Below the pieces are notes generated by a model. It had not been told where the DNA came from. It saw only the letters and a list, made by a program, of their open reading frames with translations, and made no database searches. The position numbers were made by a program, and so were the translations under genes. A DNA stretch of 64,000 nucleotides from positions 1,860,001 through 1,924,000 of the forward strand of contig JAGPXD010000002.1 of assembly GCA_020746995.1 (NCBI GenBank), given 5' to 3'. The stretch comes from Plectosphaerella cucumerina (lineage: Eukaryota; Ascomycota; Sordariomycetes; Glomerellales; Plectosphaerellaceae). Each line of letters starts with the position of its first letter. The first letter of the stretch is position 1. Shown in pieces: positions 11,501 to 24,637 of the stretch.

Positions 11501-13903
11501 CCATATTTTCCTCAAGTCAAGTAGAGAGCGCAAAACCGCATGTGATTTTCCTAGGCGCGCACGTCCCTGCCCGCGCTATCAGATCCGCCTGCCGGGGGCC
11601 TGCACCGCGGAGGAGCTGTCAGCAGTGCGTACGATGAACGTGGTTATCGATCTTCCTGGCAGAGGAAAAAGCTTGCACCACGTCAAACTGGCCGGGTTTT
11701 AACGGCTAGCAGGGCCGCTCTTCAACCTTGCTCAGAACAGCGCGCGGGAGGCGTCGAAAGCGCCCAGCCACGTCCGGGCTGCCTCGATGAGACGCGCGCG
11801 AGCTCCGCTGTAGGCGCCTGCGTGCAAGTTCCCACCAAGCATCTTCAGTAAAGTAGCACCAGCTGTTCCCTCTCCTTTTCGTTGCATCGGAACATCAGGG
11901 TGGATGCGGCCTAGCCGATCCCCTCAAGCCCCTCTGGCCGGCGACACCCCTCAGGGCCCCCTTGTTGCATCGCGAAACCTCCACCTCATTCCCGTCGCCC
12001 AGCCTCCTCCCACGACGTCCCCCCCTCGCGCCTCCGAGTCCGCCCCTCGTTTCAATACCCACAGCCGCTGGCGGGCGGGCTTTCGGATTCGGCCGTCCCC
12101 CCACCCAGATGCAGATTGCCTGACGAACCATCACGCCCAGAGGCCGCAGAGGAATCGTCAGCGGTGGATTTTTTTGCCTTGTTCCTGAGAGATTTTGTTG
12201 AATCGAGGAGGCGGGGGAAACTCGTCACGAGCGGCGCGTGTTTTAGCCTCCAAATCCAGTGCTCTCTTCACCGACTTTTCGAGTCCCGCATCAAGTGGGC
12301 ATCTCGCCTCGCCAGAAGGCACCGCTTGGGGCCTGGGGCGCCCCGTGGGTGGATGGCCACAGGAAAGGACCCTGAGACTACCCAGACTCACCGATGGCTC
12401 GTGCGTCTGGAGGGATGGCCGCCATGGGTATTATATCGTATTGTCAATTGCTGACGCCGAGTTGGGCCGGCCTGCTGTCACTCGACAGCCCCAGCCTCGG
12501 GCCGTTTTTGAGTCAAGCCTGCCTCTAGCCGCCCAAGGGGAACTGTTCTCGAAGGACTGGTCGGTAAGTCTCGTGAAACTGCTCCCATTGCCAACCCCCG
12601 CGTCCAGTCCCGAGTGTCCAGTCAACCAGTATCTGCCTCCATTGGGTCTGCTCCACCAGAGCGTCAGGCCAGCATGACATCGATCCCGTAGGAGAGGATG
12701 CTGTTGCCACCAAGGACGATCAATCACCAGACACGTCGTTGTATTCCCCTTGGCTTCCAAAGAGGGGCTCCTTGCAATGTCCTGGTGCATCCCACCAGTC
12801 TTCGAGGGAACGCGAGGGGTGCATGCCCTGTCTGCTGCATGGATTCGAACGGCCGGCAGCCAGGCAGCGTCCTGTGGCTGTCCGTTATGTTGGGTCGGAC
12901 GCATCTGTGCCGCCAGCTCGGCACCGAACCCATGCAAGTACTCAACAGTACAATTCCAATTCTCCCCCTCACAGCATACCGTACTTGTCGCATTTGGGAC
13001 CACGCTCGTGTCCTGCAGTTGGCGGCGGCGGAGGCGCCTGCAGCAGATGCGGAGCCATGGAATCCCAGAGGTCGCCACAACTGTCTGCTGCCAGCACAAC
13101 ATGCAGTAGGCTGCGCGTCAAGTGTCCTGCAGGGCACGAGTGCGGGGAGTGAGGGCTGGGTGTGACGACAGGCCAAGTGACAATGGAGGGGTAATTCTCA
13201 GTTCAGGGTCCGAGGCCAACCAGTGCGAGCGCTTGCTTTGACCCGGGATCGTCTTGGATAGACGATACTAGGCAATAAGGTGGCAATGAGGCAAATTCGA
13301 GAGTATTGAGTGAGGGGTATCGTCCAGATCGATCAACATCGTTGTCGAAGACCCAGCTTTGAGTGCTTGGTGCAAGTTGACCGATGAGGCCGAGAAACTG
13401 AGGTGGGCTGTCAGTGACCATCTGCATCGCGGGGCACTTTCTTATCGATATCGGCTCACCGAGGGGCGGACTGACATGGTCTGTGTCGTCTACCCTAGGA
13501 ACTCTGGGATGAGTTGTGACACACCTCATGAGGCTGACAACAAAAATGAGCATGTCCTAATCTTTCATAAGCACTTATTGACCCCTGCCTCTCAAGAAAT
13601 TCACTACATCCCCCCCCTAAGCTGAAGGAAAGCCAAGTCCAGTGCAGGACACGTGCTAGGCCAGTCAGATGACTCAGCGGGCACGGTCGTCCCCGACCGG
13701 GCAACCCGACGTGGTGCAGCTGTCAGCATCCGGCTGAGGATGGCGCCGCCCCGGCTTCAGAACTTTTTTCGACCTCTCGCCAAACAACCGTGACTCCAAT
13801 ACCGAAGTGAGACGCACCGGGCTCGACAGCGCCGACAAACCCGAACGGCACCTTTTCGTCTCCCGCTTCACACTATCATGTCACCGAGGTGACCTTTGTG
13901 ACA
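8576..13903. other. Long (5.3 kb) gene-poor GC-rich region
   Basis: No reading frame here has the codon bias, splice pattern or family motifs seen in the neighbours. Open frames of 100-220 codons occur on both strands but read as Arg/Ser/Pro-rich shadow sequence. The region separates the divergently oriented coiled-coil gene and RPC2, so it must hold both promoters. It could also hold lineage-specific or noncoding transcripts that I cannot detect. Confidence 0.4.
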
Positions 13904-16900
13904 ATGCCGTACATCGACGACGGCTTCGAGGCCCTCCTGGAGCCCTTTTATAACGGAAAGAAGCTCACAGACCCCATCTCGACCAAGGAGGACAAGTTCC
14001 AGCTCCTGCCCGCCTTCCTCAAGGTGAAAGGCCTCGTCAAGCAGCATATCGACTCGTACAACTTTTTCGTCGACACCGAGATCAAGGAGATTGTACGGGC
14101 AAACCGGACCATCCGCAGCGATGTGAACAGCAGCTTCTGGCTTGAGTGAGCATCCCACGGCACGCCGGCCCTGCACCTCATGCTGACCAATCGCAGATTT
14201 ACCGATATTCGCGTCGAGAAGGCCAGTCGTCTGGATTCCAACGATGCGAGGGCACGCAATGAGGTGACTCCGATGGAGTGTCGCCTTCGCGACATGACCT
14301 ACGGCGCGCCCATGTTTGTGGACATTGCCTACATCCGAGACAAGTCCAAGATCGTTCGGCGCAACGTTCCTCTGGGCCGTCTCCCCGTCATGCTCAAGTC
14401 TTCAAAGTGTCGTCTGGGTGGAGCCAACAACGCCGAGATGGAGCTCATGAACGAGTGTCCTCTCGATCCTGGCGGCTACTTCATCATCAACGGCACGGAA
14501 AAGGTCATCCTGATCCAGGAACAGCTGAGCAAGAACCGTGTCATTGTTGAGGCCGATGAGAAGAACAACATCATTACGGCGTCCGTCACCAGTTCTACCC
14601 ACGAGCGCAAGACCAAGACGAGCATCACGTTCAAGAAGGACAGGATTGCACTGGTCCATAACGTTCTTGTCGAGCCTGCCCCCATCGTCATCATCCTCAA
14701 GGCACTGGGCGGTCTGTCCGATTACGAGATCCTCAACCTCGTCGCTGGAGACGATAGCAAGTACCAGGACGAATTCAGTGTCAACTTCGACGAGGCCATT
14801 AAGCATGGCGTCTACACCCAACACCAGGCACTGGAGTGGATCGGCTCGCGCGTCAAGATGGGTGGCCGGGCCAAGTTCCAGCCAAACCAGCCCCGCAAGA
14901 ACAACATCGAGGAGGGCCTCGACGCCCTCTCGAACCTCATCATCGCCCATATCCCCGTCGAAGGCCTCGACTTCTACCCCAAGGCCGTCTACGTCGCTTT
15001 GATGACACGCCGTGTCCTCATGGTGCAGGCAAAGCCGAGCCTCGTTGACGACCGTGATTTCGTCGGAAACAAGCGACTCGAGCTTGCCGGGCAGCTCCTC
15101 TCCCTGCTCTTTGAGGATCTGTTCAAGAAGTTCTGCGGCGATGTCAAGGCCAGCATCGACAAGGTGCTCAAGAAGGACAACCGCGCAATGCCTCTTGATG
15201 CGGTCACGATGATCAGCAACCACGCCAACAACATCGGTCAGGGTATCAACAGGGCCATTCAGTCCGGAAACTGGACGGTTAAGCGTTTCAACATGAACAG
15301 GGCCGGCGTGACCCACGTTCTCAGTAGACTCAGTTACATTGCCGCTCTCGGCATGATGACGAGAATCAGCAGTCAGTTCGAGAAGACACGAAAAGTCAGT
15401 GGACCCAGAGCTCTTCAGCCGTCCCAATGGGGCATGCTCTGTCCCTCGGATACGCCAGAAGGTGAGGCCTGTGGTCTCGTTAAGAACCTGGCTCTCATGA
15501 CACATATCACAACCAACGCCGAGGAGGCTCCCGTCAAGCGCTGGGTGTTCACTCTGGACGCAGGCATCGAGCCCATCAGGAACTTCTCCGGCCAGGAGAT
15601 GCACCAGGACGGCGCCTACATCATTCACATCAACGGTACACCGTTCGCTCTGACCCGCAACCCCAAGAGGTTCTGTGTCCGCTTCAGGACCATGAGGCGA
15701 CGTGGTTACATCTCGCCCTTTGTCAGCATCAGCATCAACACGCACTTCAGCGCCGTTCACATCGCCACAGACGAGGGTCGCATCTGCAGGCCATACATCA
15801 TCGTCAAGAATGGCAAGTCCAAGCTCAACGCGGAATATCTCCGCCTCCTGCAGCTGGGCAAGGCCACCTTTGACGATTTCCTGACCAACGGCATCGTCGA
15901 GTACCTCGATGTCAACGAGGAACAGGATACTCTTGTCGCGCTGTACGAAGCCGACATCAATAAGAGCACCACTCACATGGAGATTGAGCCCTTCACGATC
16001 CTGGGCGCAGTCGCCGGCCTCATTCCCTTCCCCCACCACAACCAGTCCCCCAGAAACACGTACCAGTGTGCAATGGGTAAGCAAGCCATCGGCGCCATCG
16101 CTTACAACCAATTCAACCGCATCGACACGCTGCTGTACACCCTGGTATACCCCCAGAGGCCCATGGTCATCTCCAAGACCATCCAGCTCGTCCACTACGA
16201 CAAGCTCCCCGCCGGCCAGAACGCAACAGTGGTGGTCATGTCCTACTCTGGCTACGATATTGAGGATGCCCTGGTGCTCAACAAGGCATCGTGCGACCGC
16301 GGATTTGGCCGCTGCCAGGTCTTCCGAAAGTACACGGCAGAGATGCAGAAGTACCCCAACGGCCGACGAGAGCGCATCGGTGACCCGCAGACCGAGGGCG
16401 AGGGCGCGGAGAAGAAGCGGATCAAGAAGCACGTGGCGCTGGACTTTGACGGTCTCGCCATGCCCGGTTACCAGGTTCACGCCGGCGAGACTATGATTCT
16501 CAAGGAGACGCCCTTGGACACCGGCACTACTGGTATCGGCAACGACCGCGGCCCCAGCGAGTTCAGGGACTCATCCATCTCGTACAAGACCCCTAACCCG
16601 GCGTACATTGACAAGGTCATGATGTCGCAGAACGAAAAGGAAAACTTTGTCGTCAAGGTGCAGACACGACAGACCAGACGGCCGGAGCTGGGCGACAAGT
16701 TCTCTTCCCGCCACGGACAGAAGGGTGTCGTCGGCATCATCGTCGAGCAGGAGGACCTCCCCTTCTCCGACAAGGGCCTGGTCCCCGACATCATCATGAA
16801 CCCCCACGGTTTCCCCTCTCGCATGACAGTCGGCAAGCTGCTCGAGTGCCTGACGGGCAAGGCGTCCATTCTCGACGGCCGCAAGGACTACGGCTTCGGC

Positions 16901-17428
16901 GACGCTTTCAGGTCGCACCCGCTGGAGCAGATGAGCGCCGCCCTTGTGGATCACGGTTTCTCCTGGGAGGGCAAGGACTACTTCACCTCCGGCATCACGG
17001 GCGAGCCGCTCGAGGCGTACATCTTCAACGGCCCCATCTACTACCAGCGCCTGAAGCACATGGTGCAGGACAAGATGCACTCGCGTTCCCGGGGTCCTCG
17101 TGCTATTTTGACGAGGCAGCCCACCGAGGGTCGTTCGCGCGACGGTGGTCTCCGTCTGGGAGAGATGGAGCGCGATTGTCTGATTGCTTATGGTGCCTCG
17201 CAACTGCTGCTTGAGCGTCTGATGATCAGCTCGGACGGCACGAGCATCGACATTTGCCAGCAGTGTGGTCTGTTCGGCTACAAGGGCTACTGTCACACGT
17301 GCAAGAGCACGAAGGAAGTTACCAAGATGACGATGCCGTATGCCGCCAAGCTGCTGGTGCAGGAGCTCATCAGTATGAATGTGGGTGTGCGGCTGCAGAT
17401 GGAGGATGAGTTCCCTCACCCGAGGTGA
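13904..17428 (+). CDS. RPC2: DNA-directed RNA polymerase III subunit 2 (RPC2)
   Basis: Two exons, 13904-14145 and 14197-17428, encode 1157 aa, the normal size for the second-largest Pol III subunit (yeast Ret1 about 1150). The N-terminus carries KGLVKQHIDSYNFFVDTEIK, typical of Pol III rather than Pol II or Pol I. Further conserved blocks are SGYDIEDALVLNKAS (about residue 766), GDKFSSRHGQKGVVG (about 913, near the active centre) and a C-terminal zinc ribbon CQQCG...CHTCK (about 1102). The protein forms much of the catalytic cleft of the enzyme that makes tRNA, 5S rRNA and U6 RNA in the nucleus. The single 51-nt intron has GTGAGC/CAG borders and a TGCTGAC branch point. The ATG at 13904 is the first in frame; a short upstream coding exon is not excluded. 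Confidence 0.95.
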
Positions 17429-18126
17429 TCTGGTTAGATGTGATGGGATGGATGGGCAAGGTCATGGGATATGAAGAATGCTGTACTGTAGGTATGGTGT
17501 ATGAATTGAGATATCACAAACCACGCGGTGTTTTCGGAGTAATCATCGTGATGCGAGCCTAATGCGTGTCACCACGTTAACACTGCCCAGTGAAGAACAG
17601 CTACAACAAGCTGTCTTCAGAGAAGCCATAGAATGTATGCGAGGATAAAAATACATCCAGGGAACAATAAGCCATATTTCCACACGTCTCGAACAGAAAA
17701 TCGCTGACAGCTGGAATTGTCAATCTTGAAGTAACGTAACTGAACGCAATGAAGCAACCACCTATTGACAAACTCGTCTATCTGGGTAAATATAAAGCAA
17801 TCAAACCCATAGTTCGTGACTTAAGCTACTCCTTCTATTGAAACTAAATACTTCCATCAAACACAAGATATCATCAAGCTGAGGTGCTCGCCCAGGCCGG
17901 CCCGGTGTGGTGAACGAAGACCCCTGCAAGCTCCCGCCAGAATCCGACCAGTGACGCACCTCCCTGTCAAACCACCCAGGACCCGCCTTCGAGTCGGCCG
18001 GGCTCCATGTAAGTTCAAAGTCTCGTTCCGAAAGTTCATCGTCGGGCAACTTTTCCGCAATCCTCGACACCTCCCACCTAGGCGACCCGCCATGTTTTAT
18101 CCCGGATCTTCCCCCATCTCATAGCC
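17429..18126. other. Intergenic, tandem genes
   Basis: This is the 3' flank of RPC2 and the promoter of the next plus-strand gene. The first 400 bases are A/T-rich compared with the rest of the window, as expected of a 3' UTR and polyadenylation zone. I see no gene. Confidence 0.4.
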
Positions 18127-19105
18127 ATGGTAATCGCACGACTTGGCGCCGCTGCGCCGAGATGCACGGCGTGCCGCGCCCTGATCGGCCGCCACCACCT
18201 CAACCGTCGGGGCGCCGCCAGCGCCGCCGAAGCTCCCTCCCAAGCCGACCCGTCCCTGCCGACGAGGACGACGACATCGCCGTCGCGAAGAGACCCGACT
18301 AGCTTCCTTGCCAAGCCGATGCATAAGAGCACACGGGAACCGCTGCCGAAACACTACTTCCAACAGACTGGCGAGCTTAGAGACGACGGCCCGGGCCCGC
18401 AGGGCAAGCCGCCCGATGAGAACAAGGCCAACCTAGGACGAAGTGAGTTCCTCAAGCTGCACTGCTTCTCCTCGACAGACCGCTGACACTGCCCCTCCAG
18501 CCCTCCGTATCCTCCAAGACCACCTCCCAAAGCTCCTCCAAACACCGCTCCAACAAGACATCCTCGCGCCGAACATCTCCCTCCACCTCTTCCCCTCGAC
18601 ACATCCTCACCTCCCCACCGTCTCCGGCCGCGTCGCCTACACCGCCGCCCTCTGGACCTCCCCCATCGCCTGGAACCGCGTCCCCGTCATCGGCAACGTC
18701 AAGCTCTCCATCCTCTCCGCCAGAGTCACCAAGGAGCCCGTCCCCGGCGAGGCCCCCATGCGCACCGGCAGTATCCCCGAGAAGCTCGTCGTGCGGTGGT
18801 GCACCTGCGGCGCCCCTGGGGACAACAGCAGCGCGGACGATCATGTCCATGCCGCCGGCTCGGACAGGGGGAGGGACAGGCAGTTCTCTGGTCTGTTCAT
18901 CTTCCAGTTTGACCAGGAGGGGCGGATCCTAAGCCATACCATTGAGACCATTGAGGGCGGCGGCACCTGGGAGAAGGGCGTCGGCGCAAAGGTTGTGGGC
19001 ATGACGGACTGGTTACTTGGCGGGCTGGGGCGGGGAGAGCCGAGTCCGGCGTTTGAAAGAGTCCATCATCACGACCAGGGTTCAGGAAACAGGAGCAAAT
19101 CATGA
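18127..19105 (+). CDS. Conserved unknown protein, probably mitochondrial
   Basis: Two exons, 18127-18442 and 18501-19105, joined across a 58-nt GTGAGT/CAG intron, give 306 aa. The first 35 residues contain Arg, Ala and Cys but almost no acidic residue, as in a mitochondrial presequence. A globular part follows with the blocks LRILQDHLPKLLQTPLQ, LHLFPSTHPHLPTVSGRVAY and WTSPIAWNRVPVIGN, then FSGLFIFQFDQEGRILSHTI. This alternation of helix and curved strands, ending in a strand that describes itself folding back, resembles the NTF2-like (DUF2358-type) fold, but I cannot name the family with certainty. No catalytic residues are evident. Confidence 0.65.
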
Positions 19106-19771
19106 GGGAGATCGGCCACATGGAAGTCCAAGAGGCAGAGGGTTTAAGTGGTTTGAAATGGGAGCCGACTCCGTTGACGTCCTCGTTTTCTGGCACGTTT
19201 GTCTGACAACGATTACTTGACGGACTATTGGTGGGTGGAAGGCGTTTACTATGCTGAGGCGGCATAGGCAGCCAACGATGGTGCCTGTATTACGACATGA
19301 CTGGGTTCTGGATTGCGGATGGCCGACGGCAAAGCACCACTCTGCTCTGTATCATAATGTAAATTAAAGTAATGGCCAAGGAGCGGACAGCTCTTCCCTC
19401 TCTCGTTGTTCCCCAAAGCCCGCGTGGGAGCTTTGTGGCCAAAACTGCAAGCGCCAAGGGTCATGTCATGAAATTAAATGGATATATCTCATTACAGAGC
19501 CGTTACTAGTTGCCCGTCTAATTGCCAGCCAGATGCCCATCCCAACACCGGCCGCTACATACGATACAATGGCTCATCTCGCCCCCTCGCCCGAGACCGA
19601 GCCGACGCGTCTTTTAATTTCCAACCCGTCGGCCGGCGAGCCGTTCGGGCGAGATTCCACTCTTCACAGGCTACCGCAGCTTGGTTCGTTTAAAGCGTGG
19701 GTACCATCAAAATTGCCGCGTCTATTCGCGGTCTTCGCCTCCCGCACATCCAGTCATGTCTCGATCCTCTC
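19106..19771. other. Convergent 3' region before acl2
   Basis: This lies between the 3' ends of two convergent genes. It is A/T-richer than the coding flanks. No gene seen. Confidence 0.4.
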
Positions 19772-21740
19772 TTAACCCTCGAACTCCTTGGCGCCGCTCG
19801 CCTCCCACTTGCCGGGGACGAGGGCCAGGGGCACGATGCCGGAGACGTGCATGTCGGGGCCGAAGATCTTGGCGTTCAGGCCGAGCTCCTGGGTGGCGGC
19901 CTTGAGGTTCTTGAGACCCTCCTGGTAGTTGGGGCCGGCACGGCGGACCCAGATCTGGACGTTGTGCTCGTTCAGGGTGGTGGCGAACTCCCTAAGGGCG
20001 CGGATGACACCCTTGAAGGTGCTGGCAACGTTGGTGAAGTTGGCAATGCCACCACCGATGAAGAGAACCTTGCCCTTGTCGGAGACGGGGGCGCGCAGCA
20101 TCAGGTCAAGGACGGTGCGGGCGTAGTGGTAGGTCTGAGACTCGGTGGGAGCACCAGAGTACTCGCCGTAGTTGGCGAGCTCGTCGGCGAAGCCAGCAGA
20201 GGCAATGGCATCGGCGTAGACGACCGAGGCACCACCACCAGCAACGAGAGTCCAGATCCTGCCAGTGGCGTTCAGGACAGTCAGCTTCAGGGAAGCACCA
20301 GTCTTGGCGTCGAGGTCGGCAATGTAGGCCTCCTCCTTGGTCAGCTCACGGCCGAAGGGAGCGGGGAAGTCCAGAGGAGGGCCGGCATCGATGTTGACCT
20401 TGCCGCTGGCAACGTTGGTCAGGCCGAGGGCAGCCGGTGACCTGGCAATGGCCCACTTGACACCGCACTCGAAGTCGGCGGTCTGGTCGATCTTGGCAGC
20501 AAGGTCGAGGAAGTGCACGGAGGCCGAGGTGGCATCGGCGTTGGGGATGACGACGAGAGGGTTGATCTCGAGGTAGGTGAAGTTGCACTCGACGTAAACG
20601 GCGTAGAGGCGGCTGATGAAGTCGACGAGGACGTTGTGGACGCCCTTGGGGACCTTGCTCAGCAGGGTCGAGGCGATCTCCTCGTTGGAGGGGTACTGGG
20701 AAAGATCGACGGGGATGAGGAGCTTCTCAGCCTTCTCATCGACATCGCCGACATCGACACCACCCTCGTGGGTGAAGAGGATCCAGTCGCCCTGTAGTGG
20801 AGGTGGTCAGCATGTGCTTTTGAGATGTGCATGGAGGACAAAAGCGAGAGAAGAGAGCATGGCTGTGAACCATCCCAGAAAAGTCGACCTCTCACTGAAG
20901 CTGGAGCATAATTGCCAGGCGTGGAGCGAGGCTGCTACCAGACTTGAGTGGTAGATAGGGTTGACCAGGATGTTATCGTCACCAAACTTCCGTTCGTCCG
21001 GCTCGGTAGACGATTCCCGCTTTGGGCAATTTGACGGGTTTCGAGTCCACTTTTCAGGAGCAAAAACCACAGGTAGCGGAACGTTTAAAAGGCACCAGGA
21101 ATGCCACAACAAAGCAAGCCTGGCTTTCCCCCTTTTCTTGTTCCGACGCCACTCGGCGCCGCTCTCGGTTTCTCATCCGCAACCTCTCAACACTCGATCC
21201 AAATCGACCAACAAGAAGAGACTCGACAAGACTCACCTCACGAACGCTCATGATGTTGATGTAGTACTCGGTGTCCTGGGGGTGGGGGACGAAGGGCTCG
21301 ACGAGGAACTGGCGCAGGACGCCGGTGACGTGCTCAACCTGCTGCTCCTTGCCGGCGCGGGCGGCGACCCAGGCCTTGGCCTCGGGCCAGGTCTTGTTCA
21401 GGGCCAGCAGACCGCTCTTGCCACGGCGCTTGATGAGCTGATCGGGCTTCGCGACGAACTTGGCGCCCTCCTGGAGAAGCCAGGGGTAGGTGACCTCGGC
21501 CTGGTTCAGGACATCCTCGACGTTGGCGTCCTCGGGGAACTGGAGCGAGGCTAGCCTGGGGGGAGCGTTGTGCTTCACCGGCGTGGGCAGAGGCGTGGGC
21601 TTGATGACCTTGCTTCTCGTGAGGTGGTAGTTGAGGATGGCCTTGCCGTCGGCCTCGAAGATGGACTTGGCTGCGGAGCGAGTTCAGCAATGGGGCCACG
21701 GAGGTGGGAGGAGAGGGCGAGAGGAAGACGCACCAGACAT
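19772..21740 (-). CDS. acl2: ATP-citrate lyase subunit 2 (citrate-binding / ATP-grasp subunit)
   Basis: Exons are 21740-21734 (7 nt: ATG, one codon and one base), 21670-21237 and 20791-19772, giving 486 aa. The protein starts MSAKSIFEADGKAILNYH and continues through LVEPFVPHPQDTEYYINI and GGVDVGDVDEKAEKL to GKVLFIGGGIANFTNVA, as in the N-terminal half of animal ATP-citrate lyase. In ascomycetes the enzyme is made of two proteins; this one carries the ATP-grasp and citrate-binding domains. The complex converts cytosolic citrate, CoA and ATP to acetyl-CoA and oxaloacetate, feeding lipid synthesis and histone acetylation. Its partner acl1 lies head to head 2.9 kb away. Intron 2 is unusually long (445 nt). 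Confidence 0.95.
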
Positions 21741-24637
21741 TGCGACGGTGTGTGAGGTATGTTACGTGGGAGATGGGTATTCCTCTGTTCTGAGATTACT
21801 GTTTTGTCGCTTGGTTACTAACGAGAAGCAGGCCGGTCAGCGATGAAGACAGAAGCTCATTCGAGTGAATGGGGGTTTGGTTGTCGAGAAGGCGAGTTGA
21901 CACCGGAGCGCGGGGCAAATGCTGCGCTGCGGGCGGGTGGGCGAGTGCTTACCGGAGACGACGCAAACAAGTGTGAGCTCTTGGGGCGAGTGTGGTGTTC
22001 AGAGCGAGATGTCCTGAGATTTCAAGTGGAATCCTGGGGAGGCGGGAGCAGTGGGAAGAAGAGGAGGAGCTTGAGATGTGAATTGGCAGCAGAGGTGGAT
22101 GGATGGGATGGCGGAGGAGAAGATCGTCAGCCTTTCAAAAATTTGGAAGCGCCGCCCCGAACGGATGGGAAGCTGCACCCAGGGGAATTGTTGCTGGGGG
22201 CCGTACCTACCAGCTCGAGTGAGTGGAGTGGCCTCGGAGCGCGGAAGGGTGAGGGGTGTGAGAGTGTGGTGGGCGCTATTGTTCCTGGCCTGGCACACCT
22301 GGGAGGGAGGGGTGGGGTCCGGGAAGGGGACCTTGGGGGTGCAGATGCGACCGCTAGCCACGCCAAACCAGAAAGTTTTGGGGAATTGCGTGGTGGTCAG
22401 ACCAGGGCGACGGGCAGAGGTAGCGCTACCTGGTGAGGGGAGGAGGTCCAAACGGTTGTTGAGCTCGAGAAACGCCCCACAGGGCGACGGAGCAGGCATC
22501 ACGACTGGTCCGGTCTTGGGAAAGACTGGCACAGCAACACACCGCCCGCCCTGAAAGTCCAGGAGTCCGGCCGGTCACCACCACCCACCACTCGAGACTT
22601 TCAGGTCGAGTTTGTTGGATCAGGGATGCTTGCAAGGGGCGGGAGTTGCAAGCGCGCTTTCTTCAGTCAGTCAGTGAGTGGCCTGCCCCTCTCGCTGGCT
22701 CGAGGTGTTTTATTCGCGACAATGCGCCCTCCCTCTTTACGAAACGCTCAATTGGTCGGCGCGAAGGACAGAGGGGGTTTCCGCGTTCCGCAGAGAGGCG
22801 AGCGAGACACTCTCTGGAGCTGACGGTCTCTCTCTGCTGATACGAAGGAATCGTGGCAAAGCGGCGGACACAGTCATGCTCCTGCGTTCCCTCGGGAGGG
22901 AAATCTGACACCCAGAGGCTGAGCAGCAATCCAGTGAGCGAGCTCCCACCGCCAGACAGGGCCTTTTTTCTCGCTGGCCACTGGCAGGGGGGAACAGGAC
23001 CAGGCTGGCGGGATGGACCCACCCTACCGGGCCCCTGAGCTGGGCTGCACCCCCTTCGGACCCGTCATCGCCGGGTGCCGACGTGGACGGACGGCACAGC
23101 TCCAGGGGCTGGGTGCGTCACCCCCAAAAACACGAGACCACTCACTCACTCCCACCTCATTGCAGCAGGCGGTGGGTGAGCTGATGTCAGGTCTGCCATG
23201 CCGGACGACTCGGATGACGGACGCAAGGCTGGGGATGACCGAGGGCCAAGCGGCGGACACGGTGCTTGGTTGGTGCCCCTCGATGTCCGAGTCGACCATC
23301 GGCTTTGCCCTCAAGAAGGAGGGGCAGAGTCGTGAAACCCATCATCCCTTCCATCGGGCTTCAGCATCGCCCACCTTCCGCGGTCTTCCACCCCTTTCCG
23401 ACAAGGGTGCATTGAGGATCCTCATCAAGCCCGATATCGCTGGGCCCATCTCGAGGGGGGATGGATTGTGCGGTGTGAAATTTGCCCTGCCGGTGGTGCT
23501 CAGTGGTCTCGCCCTGGTCCCTCCAGGGCCTCAGGCACAAGGGGCGGGCAGTTATTTTTACTGCCAAGATGCTGCGGGATAGACGGGTGGGGACCTGATG
23601 TGACCCTGGACGCATAGCTCGCGGGCGAGCACAGGTACCGGTACATGGACCGCGTGGAGCTCTGATCGACGGGAGGATCGGTGCTGCGAGGGGGGGTTCT
23701 CCGCCATTGTGTCCTGGTCGTCAGCTCAACAAGTGTTGAATTGAATTGAATGCATTGGCGCCGGGCTTGACAGACCAGCCACGCACGCACGAGAAGGCCG
23801 GGAATCCCCAACTCTTTCGGCTCCGGCAGTGTGAGACGTGGGATAGGCAAATTGGGGGAGATAGAGACAAGAGGTACGTCCCTGGTGACATCCCTTGAGA
23901 CACGGTCTGGACTGACTGACGACGTGCGCCACGGCAGTCTCTAGCATCCAGGGACCAGAATCACCGTTGTTGTCCAGCCTCCCGCCTCTGCCCCTATCGC
24001 AATGCACGCCTTCAGCCCCTCCCTCGTCTCACGACCAGAATGCGGTGGCGACGATTACGCCCTTCAGACACGCGATCGACGCATTTTACGAGGATGGAAA
24101 CCCGACCGAGTCGCGCTTCCTCTTGTCTCTCCCGGCCCGCCGCCAACACGTCCGCGTCCGGGACATGCGTCGAACCCACTTTCGCCATGCAAAGTGACAC
24201 CCCCATCCCACCGGCACGCCCAACCTGCACCCCCCGCCACCGGGCATCCCTGCTCCTCAAGGTCCCGCTAAAATTTGGTGGTGTCCCCCCCAGCTCCTGT
24301 CCGACGGAGAGCCTCGCAAACCCAATCCAACGAATTCAGCTCCACGATTCCCTTCTTTTCCCCTCGAAACTTCTCACTCCTCCTGACCTTCATTTGCTGC
24401 ACATCACCGCCCTCTCCTCCACATCTTCCGCCCTTCCTGCCTTTGGGTCCCTCTCTTCCAGACTCAAACTCTTGCAGCTTCCTGATAACCCCGAGTCTTC
24501 GTTCATCAGGATCAAAGCTCTGCTGATCCTCGTCGACTCGCCAGAAATTTACCCCCTTGAGAACAGCTCGCACCTACTCTCACCCAAGGAGCCCCTCTCT
24601 CTCCCCCGCCAAACCAAAAAAACCACCACCTTCCAAG
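21741..24637. promoter_or_regulatory. Shared bidirectional promoter region of acl2 and acl1
   Basis: This 2.9 kb gap separates the start codons of the two ATP-citrate lyase genes, which are transcribed away from each other. The 13-mer AAGCGGCGGACAC occurs twice in the same orientation, near 22858 and 23249. The 250 bases before acl1 are a C/T-rich leader typical of highly expressed fungal genes. No coding sequence was recognised inside. Co-regulation of the two subunits from this region is an inference from the arrangement. Confidence 0.6.

Noticed and set aside
12830..12925. tRNA-like B box (CGTTCGAATCC on the minus strand)
   Set aside because: No pairing T-stem and no A box or acceptor stem at the right distance.
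12431..13102. 223-codon minus-strand frame in the gene-poor region
   Set aside because: It is rich in Cys, Trp, Arg and Ser without codon bias, splice context or family resemblance; probably chance in GC-rich DNA.
14402..16480. 692-codon open frame antisense to RPC2
   Set aside because: It is a mirror of the strongly biased RPC2 codons; the product is Val/Asp/Leu-rich with no motifs, as expected of a shadow frame.
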